A stretch of DNA of 64,000 nt from Schizochytrium sp. CCTCC M209059 (lineage: Eukaryota > Sar > Bigyra > Thraustochytrida > Thraustochytriidae). The translations under genes were made by a program, and so were the position numbers. Positions within the stretch are counted from its first letter, which is position 1, and the number at the start of each line of letters is the position of its first letter. Where the stretch lies: positions 1,238,498-1,302,497 of the forward strand of contig KN805370.1 of assembly GCA_000818945.1 (NCBI GenBank), read 5' to 3'. The notes beneath the pieces are model-generated. The model searched no databases and was not told where the DNA came from. It worked only from the letters and a program-made list of their open reading frames with translations. This document shows positions 54,160-63,938 of the stretch, piece by piece.

Positions 54160-57100
54160 ATGCCGGTCATGGACAATGGGACCCTGCTCGAGCTGGTCAA
54201 CGAGGCCGAGCTCGACGTGCAGTCCGAGCTCGACGAAGACGAAGAGTTCGAGATCGAACATTTGAATGACACGTGGGTCCATCCCGACCCTGACACTGAC
54301 GAGGTTTTGGCGGATGTGGCGGGCGACGAGTACGGCCAAACTATCCAGCTTGAAGGCCACAGGAAATGGGTCTTTGAGTCTTTGTCGGAGCGCGGCGCGG
54401 CGTACCACAAGGACTTAGCTGGCGTGGTGAGGCCTACCAGTGCGGTGCAGCTCGTCTACAACCCCTACAGCGTGTCGATGCTGGAGAAGCTTCGCATCGA
54501 GACCAAGACGATTCTGGCACGTCTGCGCGACCTCGCGCGGCACGACGGGCCGCTTCATGTTGTGGACATCTTCATGGCATCCCTCCCACCGCACTTTGTA
54601 GAGTACTTCACGGCGTGACTCCAGGAATGCGCGATGCATTACAACGCGAAAAAGAACCCGCTGCGGAAGCTCTCCATAAGTTCGACGGACGTCTATGAGT
54701 ACATCGTGGTGGACATTGTGCTCCGCATGACCGGCTCGTCGTTCACGGAGTGCGTGGAGATGAAGCCCACATACTGGCGGGCTGACTTCGCTGCCGGTTA
54801 CTTACGGGTGCGACTGGCTATGGCGCACGATCTGGAGGTGCGAGAACACGAGGGCCACGAGAAGGCGGAGGTCAACTCCGTGAACCCGTGGGTGTCCAAG
54901 ATGGAGGAGGATGCGCGCAAGCACTGGACGGACCTATTTTTCGTGCGGCGCGTGACGTGGGTGGACCTCGACGACGACAAGCTACCCTTCTCGTCCTACG
55001 ACTGGGAGAGCTTCGGCTTCCGCCTTATTCCGACGACCACAAGCAAGTGCAAGCCCGTCGTGCATCTCGTGATTTCGACGACGACGGGGATAGTTCTGCA
55101 AGGCTTGCTTGAGACTGTACGCACGCGCGTGTCGGATGTCGTGGAGGGGGCGATGAAGATGCTTCTTCTTCGCGGTGGGATGCAGGCCGTCGAGAAGCGC
55201 GACGCTAATGAGCTGACCGTCTTCATCGACCGCGCCTATCTGGCACTTGCGCGTCTACAGAATGCTAAACGGCGCACGAACATCGTTCAAATCCTCGTCA
55301 ACATGGGCGTTCGCTTTCTTGGGACGTGCAAGAACACGGCTAGCTTTCCTTTCGTGGAGGCAGACGCCAAGGCGAACACCGGAGCGAAACGCGTACAGGT
55401 AGAAAAGGAAGGGGCGCGAACGGTTTACGTCGCCACCGCTCCTGCGCCTGGCGCAGGCACGACGGACGAGCGGATTGCCGCGATCGCTTTCAGACAAGGC
55501 CAAGGCAAGGCCCGCATTGCCCGCCTCGTCACCAATATGCCCGACTGGATGGGACAGAACTGGGCGTACGAGGTGGCGGCCGGATGCACGGACCAGAGTA
55601 TGCCTAGGGGAGTCAAACGTATCAAACATGCGTCTCCCCGACCTCCCTCTGCGCTGACTGCGTCGCTTGAGGAACAGGCCGCATCGCTTATTCACGAAAT
55701 GAAGATGCGAGTCTACTGCATGACCACAGTGCAGAGGAAGAGCGACTGGTTTCTGTCTCGGCTCTTTCGCGCCACGAGCACGATCGCTTTTTCTTGCGTG
55801 GACTTCACTGTCGCAGATTTCGTGAATACGGAGAAGTTAAAGTCCCTACATGCCGCAGCGAAAGCCGTTGCACGCCTTGAGCCCAGGAGCGCTGTCACAG
55901 AGGACACGCTGCCGCCAAATCTCCCCGATCTGGACGTCGCTCCGCATGTTCGCGTGCAGGACGGCAACGGACAGCGTCGTGGTCGGGTCCCGGACAAGAC
56001 GAAGCCGGGCTTCTGGCTTCGCTTCTGTGGCAACAACAAAGCTGGCCTTCAGGCCCAGCTAGGCGCGATGGACCCAGATGCTGCTCTTGAGGGCACGAAC
56101 GCTGACCTCCAAGCACGACTCGTCGAAGCAGAGCGCAAGCTCAACAAACAAGGTCGCTCCGGTACCGAATTGGTCGTGGAAAGCGCCGTCACGGAAGTCC
56201 AAGCCGGTGCCGACGACTGCAGTCATGACGAACTGGATGCGCCTTGTCCGAAGCGTCGTGATGTGGCAGCACGTGGTGGAAAGTGCGCTGCTTTGCGACT
56301 CTCTTCTCGCGTCGCCGCGGGCGCTTCTACTAGTGCACGAAGCACGCGTCGCAGCCGGTCTAGTTCTTCGAACGACAACGTCGACGACGACGATGGCGAC
56401 GCCGCTTCCGACGTTAGCGTCAGAAAAGAGATCGCCGAGCGCCACGACGAGGAAAACAGTGATGCAAGCGCACCAGAGCCACTGCCGTTCCTACAGCGCC
56501 AGCGCAGCTTCCTCCAACGTCTAGTCCCACTTTGGTTCATGAAGCCTATTTCGGAGGGCGGAGCCACGCACATGAACCCTCTCAAACTCGGATCGGAGAA
56601 CGAGGCACACGTGACACGCGCGCTAGCCAGCTTTGTGCAGACAGCGACCCATGAGAAGGTATCTGTGCGTTGCTTGCGTCAATACGGTCTGCTGGCGTCC
56701 CGCCTGACTCCCTTCGTCGCTGATTCTCCTGATGGCGTCGGCGTCCTACTGCGCAAGTCGGATTCGCTCTCGGACTCTGATGACCCCGACGCTGCCGGGG
56801 GCGCCAACGAAGCCGCGGCGATGAATTGCGAGGGGGTGTTCGCTCTGGAGGTCAAAACGAGCGCCACGCCCACCACGGAGTCCGCACTTCTCAGGCGGGC
56901 GAAAGAGCAAGGCAGCTTTCAAGAGTGTGCGGCGGGGACCGAGGCGTTCGTCACCTACGTGCCGAGCCCTTCATATCGGGCGCAGTGCGTGCACCATGCA
57001 GCTACCATGGACGTCCCCTACACGATGCTAGTGTACGCCACCACCACAAAGATTTGTCAGGCTGTGCTCATCAAGGTGTCGGTTGCCCAGCGCGCGGCAT

Positions 57101-57975
57101 GGCGGAATTACCTGGCTGCTCTCGCTGCAGAGTACATGGGCTTCGCTTACAGTCGCTTTGGCGAACCCTTTCCCGACATTGGCGCTGACGACAGCGGGTA
57201 TTATGGCAACGCCAAGGACTTACACACCGCCGAAGTCTACCTGAGCCTTTGGCGCGCCCACACGGACGATGTTCTCGCACATGGCACGCCACCACAGCCT
57301 ACGAAGCTGCTGCCCTTCAGCACATCGTACTGGAATCACTTCATGGGAGGCGCCGACACCGTGCGCAAGGTTCTTAAGGGCCGTGCCCGGCGCACAACGA
57401 AGATGAAACCCAACGCAATCATCTTCGCCACCTACTTGGAGTACGCGCTGCAGAATGGCTTCCGCGTCTGGCAGCTCTCGACACTTGAATCCCTCATCGC
57501 CACATGTGACAAGTTCGAGACTTGGACCGCAAAGCGGAAGAAATTGACGTACAGGCTATACATGTTGAGGCTGCTCGCTGGCTTTGAGGACCCACGGAGC
57601 CTCTTCCGCGCGCATTTGGGAGGCAATCAGACAACGAATGGACCGGAGAACCATACGAAAGAGACCTCGAGCCCTCGATCTAAGCCGTACCGCAACTCGC
57701 GTCTTCCTCATATCCTCAAACATCGCAAGGTCGGTCCGCACAACTTCACGTTCACCAGGGGGAAGCGCGCCCTGTGCATCGTGTGCTGTACCCATTGCAA
57801 GGCTGGAAAGAACGCGGACGATCATGTGCGGCACCCGAACAAGACCAGCATGTGGTGCATTGACTGCGACGCCGCAATATGCAAACACTGTTTCGATCCA
57901 TTTCATCAGTCCGAGCATTCAGGTGTCACTCATCTTCCGATAAGCTGCAAGAACATTCGCTACGACCAAGGTTGA
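54160..57975 (+). pseudogene. piggyBac-like transposase with inserted YqaJ-like nuclease; one in-frame TGA
   Basis: From the ATG at 54160 the frame runs to 57975, broken only by TGA at 54616-54618; it is about 1,271 codons including that stop. The N-terminal part (PPHFVEYFTA, stop, LQECAMHYNAKKN ... IVLRMTGSSF) matches the piggyBac leader helices on both sides of the stop. Catalytic candidates are Asp at 54964-54976 (WVDLDDDKLPF), Asp at 55228 (TVFIDRAYL, followed by GVRFLGTCKN) and Asp at 57355 (NHFMGGADTVRK, compare piggyBac MGGVD). Between the second and third lies a PD-(D/E)XK module: GSENEAH (Glu at 56596/56602), ADSPDG (Asp at 56722/56731), ALEVKTS (Glu 56848, Lys 56854) and YRAQCVHHA (Gln 56983), as in YqaJ-type exonucleases. 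The C-terminus is the piggyBac Cys-rich domain (CTHCKAG ... MWCIDCDAAICKHCFDPFH). Apart from the TGA it looks intact, so inactivation is recent or the stop is bypassed. Confidence 0.78.
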
Positions 57976-58057
57976 ATTCAATGACTACTTTCATTCCGAA
58001 GTTTCCTCGAGCCCAACGCGTGCCTAGGAGAAACTCAGCCAGGGCTCCTATCTTATA
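57976..58057. other. Transposase 3' flank
   Basis: A short stretch between the transposase stop and the internal TTAACCCT end. It contains CCTAGGAGAAACTCAGCCAGG, a possible hairpin. No gene. Confidence 0.3.
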
Positions 58058-58331
58058 TTAACCCTCAATTTAATTTTGGGACACGGCATGTCAATCGGCC
58101 AACATCGCAAAGTAACTTATAAAGTTGGCGAATGCCATCTGATTTACAGCTACCATAGCATCATCAATTTTGCACCAAATCGAATTTTACCATGTGGCAC
58201 GGACAGAGCGTCCATCTTGTTTTGGGGGATACAATTAGGGGACGATGATTTCTCTTCGATGGCGAGGTTGAGGGCAGTTTTGATCGAAACAATTTGAGAC
58301 ACCACGTGTCCTTTGGAGAAATTATGTAGGG
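58058..58331. mobile_element. Possible nested piggyBac-type MITE or second left end
   Basis: TTAACCCTCAATTTAATTTT at 58058-58077 followed by GGGACACGGCATGTCAA repeats the layout of the element's left end in the same orientation, here with a perfect TTAA. Together with the inverted end at 58331 it would delimit a non-autonomous unit of about 270 bp without coding capacity. Alternatively it is an internal duplicated transposase-binding site. The motif is seen; the nesting is inference. Confidence 0.5.
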
Positions 58332-58379
58332 GTATTGTCTTTTGGTTGCTGCTGTCAACCTGGAAGTTTATTTTCTTTT

Positions 58380-58540
58380 GAACGGGACCGGCAACTCAAA
58401 CGAGGACAACAAAACGGAAGAGGAGCTCGTTCACAAATAAATGGCTTGCTGGTTGAAAGTGCTCATTGCGTAGTTCACGGACCAATTAATCGATGACAGC
58501 TTTGGAACCCCAAGAACAATATTAATTTTTTCCCTTTATC
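58380..58540 (+). repeat. BAR 3'-end repeat, copy C, right part
   Basis: Similarity to copy A resumes at AACGGGACCGGCAACTCAAA and runs through GAAGAGGAGCTCGTT, AAAGTGCTCATTGCG and GATGACAGCTTTGGAACCCC. The terminal codons read EELVHK and a stop. This copy has more substitutions than copy B. About 48 bp between the transposon end (58331) and this point match neither. Confidence 0.85.
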
Positions 58541-58698
58541 CTTGCCCTTCTCTTCGATCTCGATCCGAAGCAATTCAAGATTTTGACCTGAGCAACGTCT
58601 CGCAGTGATCTCAACAGGATTTCTCCAATGGCCGCTATCTTTCTCGCTTGGTTGTCGAGCGGGGAATCGTAAAAAAGTAAAGAAGATATGGGTAGAGT
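58541..58698. other. 3' flank of malate dehydrogenase
   Basis: Unremarkable sequence, presumably the 3' untranslated region of the minus-strand malate dehydrogenase mRNA. Confidence 0.4.
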
Positions 58699-60424
58699 TT
58701 ACTGGTTCTTGACAAAGTCAATGCCCTTGTTGACCTGCTTGGTGAGGTCGCCAATCATCTCGTCGAACTTGGCCTTCTCGAAGTCGCTGAGCGCGGGGAT
58801 CTCGCCGATCTTCTCAATGCCGTTGGGGCCGAGCTCGCAGGGGGTGGAGAAGAACTTGCAGCCCTTGTCCTCGGCAACGTGGGACTCGACGAAGGCGCAC
58901 TCGGTGACGCCCTTCTCGCCGGCGGCGGCCTTGAGGAGGCTCTCGGTGAAGCGAGCGGCGGCGTAAGCCATGGAAAGGGTGGCGGAGCCAGCGCCCTCCT
59001 TGGCCTGGACGACCTCGTCACCGCCAAAGGCGATGCGGTGGCTGAGGCGCTCGATCTGCTCATCGGTAAAGTTGGCGCCCTCGATGTGGGAGAGGAGGGG
59101 CAGGATGGTGATGCCGGCGTGGCCGCCAATGACGGGCACGTTGATGTCCTTCATGGAGCGGCCGAGCTCGTTGCCGACGAAGCAGTTGGAGCGGACCACA
59201 TCGAGGGTGGTGACACCCATGACCTTGCGCTTGTCGTAGACGCCGTGGGCCTTGAGGGTCTCGGCCATGATGGGGACGGTCGAGTTGACGGGGTTGCTGA
59301 TGATGAGCACAAAGGCGTTGGGGCAGGCCTCGGCGATGGTCTTACCGATGCTCTGCACGATGCTGGCGTTGGTGTTGAAGAGGTCATCGCGGCTCATGCC
59401 GGGCTTGCGGGGCACGCCCGCGGGGATGACGACGGCGTCGCAGCCGGCGAGCACCTCCTTCATGGCATCGGGGCCGTCACCGCCGGTCACGAGGCCCTCC
59501 GTATCGATGTGGCCGAGATCAGCGGCCACGCCCTTGGAGCCAACCTGTGATCGCAATCGTTGTCATCATCGTCCGTGAGACACACCTATCTCGTCAGTCT
59601 TCTACTGTCATCTCTCTCTCTCTCTTTCTCTCTCCTCGGCACAAAACCACCCATCATTCCCTTTCATTTCATTCATTCATTCATTCATCCATCCATGCAT
59701 CCATCCACCTGCGCTCTCCCTGTGCATCCGCGCCTTCCTTCCTTCCTTGCTTGCTCCCTTCCATCTCCTCCTTGCTTGCTTCCATCCATCTCCTCGGCAT
59801 TCGCGGTCCTGCGCTCGCGGCCGCCGCCTCCTGCAGTGCAGGCGGGAAGACCCGACCCGCACAAACGGGGAAGAAAGCGCTTTCTTTCCCGCCCGCTCAC
59901 GCACGCACGCACGCACACGCGCGCGATGGCGGTCAGGCAGGCAGGTCCACGTTCGCGGGCAGGCAGGCAGGCAGGAAACGTGAGGCGAGGAAGGCAAGAG
60001 GCCACGAGGATCGCGTAGATGGATAGAAGGAAGAGCAGAGAGAGAAAGAAGGAAAGCAAGAAAGAAAGCAAGAAAGAGAGAAACAAAGGGGCGGCCGCGA
60101 GAAGGAGGCGAAAGATCCTCCCTCCCTCCCTCCCTCGCGAGCTCTTGGTCGCGCTCTCGGCCGCTCCCATGGCGAGCTCTGCGCGGGCGCGGCCCGTCTC
60201 TCGCTCGTTCACGCTGGTCCCGGAGCCCGCGGTCGGGGCGCACTTACGACGTCGCTGAGGCGGAGATCGCCGACGTAGGGGCTCTGCTTGAGCAGCAGGC
60301 TGAGCGGCGCGCCGATGCCGCCCGAGGCGCCGACCACGCCGACGGTGGCGGCCTTGGTGCTCATGGCGCGCGCGGCGCCGGCGGCGCTGGCGAGCCCGCG
60401 CGCGGCCTTCATCGAGGCGAGCAT
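58699..60424 (-). CDS. Mitochondrial malate dehydrogenase (two exons)
   Basis: Exon 1 is 60424-60248 and exon 2 is 59544-58699, giving 340 residues, close to mitochondrial enzymes (338 in human). It interconverts malate and oxaloacetate with NAD in the citric acid cycle. The start MLASMKAARGLASAAGAARA is a typical mitochondrial presequence. Then come GASGGIGAPLSLLLK (NAD-binding glycine loop), RKPGMSRDDLF (substrate arginines on the mobile loop), ISNPVNSTVPI, TLDVVRSN with the catalytic-pair Asp, and GGHAGITILPLLS with the catalytic His. The join reads LSDV-VGSKGVAADLGHIDT, exactly the expected order. The intron is phase 0 with GTAAGTG donor and TCACAG acceptor. The ATG at 60424 has A at -3. 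Base composition of exon 2 shows strong C/G third-position bias, as for a highly expressed gene. The open frame upstream of 60424 is Gln/Thr repeat sequence and not counted. Confidence 0.95.
59545..60247 (-). other. Microsatellite-rich intron of malate dehydrogenase (703 bp)
   Basis: The donor GTAAGTG begins at 60247 and the acceptor CAG ends at 59545. The intron contains, on the plus strand, CTCT runs (about 59610-59635), CATT/CATC runs (about 59665-59708), ACGC runs (about 59897-59925), GGCA runs (about 59955-59975), GAAAG runs (about 60040-60085) and CTCC runs (about 60117-60137). It is much longer than the Rac intron. Confidence 0.92.
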
Positions 60425-61117
60425 CTTCTCTGCGTCTGCTGCTGCTGTCTGCGTCTGCTGCTGCTGCTGAGTTTGCTGCTGCGCTTGAGTTCCGGATATG
60501 CTGCCACCAATCCACTCCGCTCCTTCAAGGCGCGCAGAGAGGGCGAGGCTGCAAGTGTGCCGCGCCGCGCGCAAGTCGGGAATGCCGCCGCGCAAAGGGG
60601 GGATTGGCCGCCGCAAGTGCAGTATGGCGGCGCGGCCAGTGCAGTGTAAGGCCTAAGGAGGAAACAACCGCGCAGCTCTTGTTGCCTTATCCTCGAGCCG
60701 AGCCGAGCCGACTCGACTCGACTCGACGCCACGCGAGTCTTTGCGACGGTCGGCGCAGGCCGGCGCTGCTGCTGCCGGCTGCGGACTGCGCGCAGCCTGA
60801 GCAGCGCGTGCGTGGGCCTGGACTCGTGTCGTTCCTGGAGCTGTGTACCATGGCAGGCAAGCAGGCAGGCAGTCAGAGGCAGCCACCGCTGCTGCTGCTG
60901 CTGCTATCCTCGCCTCGCCGCTGCTCGCGCACACGCGTAAAATAAAACAGCAGGAAGCAAGCAACAGTGGCAGCAAGTAAGAGCAAGCAAGAGCAAGCAA
61001 GCCGAGCAAGCAAGCCGAGCAAGCAAGCCGAGCAAGCAGCCTCGCTCATTCCAGACTCGGACGTACGTCGAGGCTTGGCTTCTTTCTGCGCATTCATTGC
61101 CTGCGGGTCAGCCATAG

Positions 61118-61153
<36 letters not shown>

Positions 61154-61977
61154 AGGCCCGGATCCAGCAGGCGCACCGTGAGCAAGCCATCGATCGATCG
61201 CAGTGCTCGATCGCGGAGCTCAGCGCCGGCATTCGTTCGGTCGCTCCTTCGTCCTATCGGTGGCATACTTTACATTTCGAGAGGCAAGTTATTGGCGGAG
61301 AACGTCAGCCAACTGGACGCTGCTGACAGCTGCAGCTTTCATCGTCATCAGCGTCATCGTCGTCGTCGTCATCGTCATCGGCATGGCAGCGAGCAAGCCA
61401 GCACGGGCGGCGGCGTCGACAAAGATCCTGCCGCTGCTGCTCCTGCTGCCTGCCGTGCAATGCGATGCAATGTAGTGCAGTACTCACTACAGTGCGTGCA
61501 ATGTGGCGCGATGCAATCCAGAGTGGGGACGGAGACAAGGAAGGAAATGCGGCCTGCGGGAAGGCACGGGTAAGGCGCGTAGGGGGGAGCCCGCCAGCTC
61601 TCGTCCACGACACCGCGAGCGGTTCTCGCCCGGACAGTATGGAGGCTGCTTAAGGTGGTAGCGGCGATGTGCAGCCGCGTTCTGTTCCGCGTGATAGGGC
61701 GAAAAAGAACGAAAGGATATTCTCGAATTGGAGAACCAAGGATATCCTCGGGTACTGCTGTGAGAGTTGCGGTGGCTGAAGAAAGAGGGAAAAAAACAAA
61801 ACAACCAGTCAACCTGCTTGCCCGAAGCCACGCGCGCTCGCTGTCGCAGAGCACGTATCTCAATCTCTCTATCTGCGCGAGGGTGCGAGCGGACGGGGAG
61901 GGTGCGAGCGAGGCAGAGACTCTGCGGATAGACGTTGAGCGCAGGAGGGCCTCGCACGAGAGGTGTGCGAAGAAACT
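60425..61977. other. Divergent intergenic region rich in CAG/CTG and AAGC repeats
   Basis: This lies between malate dehydrogenase (minus) and RBM42-like (plus). It holds CTG/TGC-rich runs at about 60436-60485 and 60885-60905, GAGCC/CGACT runs at about 60693-60725, AAGCAAGCCGAGC tandem units at about 60985-61040, about eleven CAG at 61119-61151, and a GTC/ATC run at about 61340-61382. Open frames are repeat-derived. No RNA gene was recognised. Confidence 0.4.
61119..61151 (+). repeat. (CAG)11 microsatellite
   Basis: About eleven uninterrupted CAG units in the divergent intergenic region; no coding context is supported. Confidence 0.9.
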
Positions 61978-62850
61978 ATGGCTGAAAACAAGGGCGACGA
62001 AGACATCGAGGACCACCTCGCGGCCTTCGAGGCAGAGGTGGCCGCGCTCGACGTCGACCTTGAAGAAGGGAAAGAAGAAGCAAAAGGTGGCGATGCCAAG
62101 GCCGGGGAATCAACTGAGACCAATGAAAGTATCGCAAAAATTGAAGAGCAAGAAGACCAAGCTCAAGTTGGCGTGTCTCATGCGCAAACTTCGTCTTCAT
62201 CGTCGTCAATGCCGTCCTCAGCGGAAACGAAAAAGGTATCGTCTTCTTCAGTGGCCGCTTTTGCACAGCCACAGCTTAATCAGGCATATCTGGACGCACT
62301 CGAATCACGCGCCTCGAATCGCCATCAGCGTCGCATGGGCTCTTACTCGGCCGAGGATGACAAAGAGCCCAGCAGCAGCAACAACAGCAGCACCAGCGTG
62401 GGCGCGCAACAGGGCGCAGCAGCTGACGTCGCCGAGGGCACTTCCGAGTCCGCACGTGGTCAGAAACGAGCGTTGCGTGTGGGCGCGGCTGGCAGATTTG
62501 AGGACAAAACGTTGGAGGAATGGCCAGAAAATGATTTTCGTCTTTGGGTTGGCCAGCTCGGCAACGACGTGAATGATGGCATGCTCAAGAGCAAGTTTGC
62601 TGATTACAAGAGCTTTAACATGGCGCGTGTCATTCGAAATCGCAAGACTCGCAAGTCTAAAGGCTACGGAATTGTTAGTTTTAGCGACCCAATGGAAATG
62701 GTTCGCGCCATGCGCGAGCAACAGAGTAAGTACTGCGGAACGCGACGCATGCAAATTCGCCGGAGCCGCGCTGAAGATCGTGATCTTTCCACGGTGCAAA
62801 AGAAGAACAAGAAGCGGAAACAGGCAATGGATCGTCTTGGCGTCTTTTGA
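61978..62850 (+). CDS. RBM42-like RNA-binding protein (one RRM)
   Basis: The ATG at 61978 (ACTATGG, good context) gives 290 residues. Residues 1-60 are acidic (DEDIEDHLAAFEAEVAALDVD). A Ser-rich low-complexity part follows, containing AYLDALESRASNRHQRR. Residues about 180-262 are an RRM: DFRLWVGQLGNDVNDGML holds RNP2 and KSKGYGIVSFSDPMEMV holds RNP1. The flanking WPENDFRLWVGQLGNDVND and RAMREQQSKYCGTR are characteristic of RBM42, which has W/DxxDFRxFxGDLGNEV and RAMREMNGKYVGSR in animals. The C-terminus is Lys-rich (QKKNKKRKQAMDRLGVF). RBM42 is linked to splicing and mRNA regulation in animals and to tri-snRNP complexes; nuclear function here is inferred. Intronless. A TTC run directly follows the stop. 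Confidence 0.88.
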   Translation: MAENKGDEDIEDHLAAFEAEVAALDVDLEEGKEEAKGGDAKAGESTETNESIAKIEEQEDQAQVGVSHAQTSSSSSSMPSSAETKKVSSSSVAAFAQPQLNQAYLDALESRASNRHQRRMGSYSAEDDKEPSSSNNSSTSVGAQQGAAADVAEGTSESARGQKRALRVGAAGRFEDKTLEEWPENDFRLWVGQLGNDVNDGMLKSKFADYKSFNMARVIRNRKTRKSKGYGIVSFSDPMEMVRAMREQQSKYCGTRRMQIRRSRAEDRDLSTVQKKNKKRKQAMDRLGVF

Positions 62851-63938
62851 TTTCTTCCCCTCTTCTTCTTCTTCTTCTTCTTCGTCACAACAACGAAAAT
62901 CAAGACACGCCACCTTTTCTTCGCTTTTCGCTCGATTGGAAAGGTGCCTTAAAAGAAAAAGAATGAGAGCAGCGAGCGAGCGAGCGAGCCGAAAAGGACG
63001 TCCTTTGCTTGTGCCGACTTCTTTCGGCTTCTTCTGGACATCTTGGTGGCTGGCTAGCTAGCTGGCTGGCTAGCTAGCCAGCCTTCTCAGCAGGTCAGCC
63101 GCAGCGTCATGTCGATTCCATCAGCCACTTTTAGCGACCAAGTACGAGCCAGGTCAAAACTGGACCACCCTCTTATACTTTGCTCGCTCCGCTTCTCCCC
63201 GGGACGACGAAAAGGCAACAATGACGAAGTCCCGAATGGTTGCCAAAGGAGAGAGAGAGAGGCAAAAAAAAAGAGCCTACGGAATCTTGTGTGCGAGTCG
63301 CTCGCTCGCCGCCCGGGGGGTGCCTTTTCACCTGGCTGTGCACTCGTGCGACGAAAAGACAAGCATCGCATTGTATCGCTCTGCATCGTCTTCACAATAG
63401 TGTGGGTCAAGAACAAAACATGCAAAGCAAGGCATTCTCGTGCACGAAAGGAGAGAGAAAGAAAAAAAAATTAGAAGGGGGAGAGAAAGAAAAGAAAAAA
63501 GCAGAAGCAGCTGTGGTAGATGGGGTTGCGCAAGAGAACGTCCGCCGGAGGTGGTCCCAAAGGGCGGGCGCTGCGAAAACGCCGCCGGCGGTGGTCCCAA
63601 GGCAGGCGTGCGCGCGCGCTTTTGCGTGGTGCTGCGGTTCGTACTATATTCTGGCGCTTGCTCGGTCTGCCAGCCCGAGGGTCGGCGTGCCGCTTCTTTT
63701 GTCCGAGGATCTCTCGGTTCCTCCAACGATACATCAGGGAGCAATCAATCAATCAATCAATCTTGGAATTGCCAAAGCTGCAAAAGAGCTTGCTCGCGGC
63801 TTCTACCCTCGCGCTCCGCAGTGCTGGCCGTCCTCTCTCTCTCTTCCCCTCTCTCTCTCTCTCTCTCTTTATCCTGTTCGAGGCCGTTTAGGTAAAACCT
63901 GGAGAGCGCGCACGCGCAGAGCTTTGGTCTCGCGCAAG
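62851..63938. other. Intergenic region before the last, partial gene
   Basis: It starts with a TTCTTC run (about 62861-62884) in the RBM42-like 3' flank. About 63050-63082 is TAGC/TGGC tandem sequence containing the palindrome GGCTAGCTAGCC. A purine-rich GAGAG/AAAGAAA stretch (about 63445-63505), CAAT repeats (about 63745-63765) and a CTCT run (about 63833-63870) follow. No convincing open frame. Confidence 0.4.

Larger units (their letters stand above)
53735..58331 (+). mobile_element. piggyBac-like DNA transposon carrying a nuclease-fused transposase
   Basis: The left end starts CCCTGCATACATTTTGGGAC and continues to GGACACATCGTGTCTCAA (53751-53768). Read inward from the right, the other end starts CCCTACATAATTT and has GGACACGTGGTGTCTCAA (58312-58295). 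These are imperfect terminal inverted repeats of about 40 bp, each with a GACAC-N3-GTGTC subpalindrome. CCCT ends are typical of piggyBac elements. The flanks (CGAT on the left, TATT on the right) are not an intact TTAA duplication, so the site has decayed, the ends are slightly misplaced, or the right end belongs to a nested element. The single gene inside encodes the transposase. The insertion lies in copy C of the BAR 3'-end repeat. Confidence 0.75.

Noticed and set aside
61655..62572. Alternative plus-strand frame overlapping RBM42-like
   Set aside because: Arg/Lys-rich translation in another frame; the RRM is read only in the frame starting at 61978.
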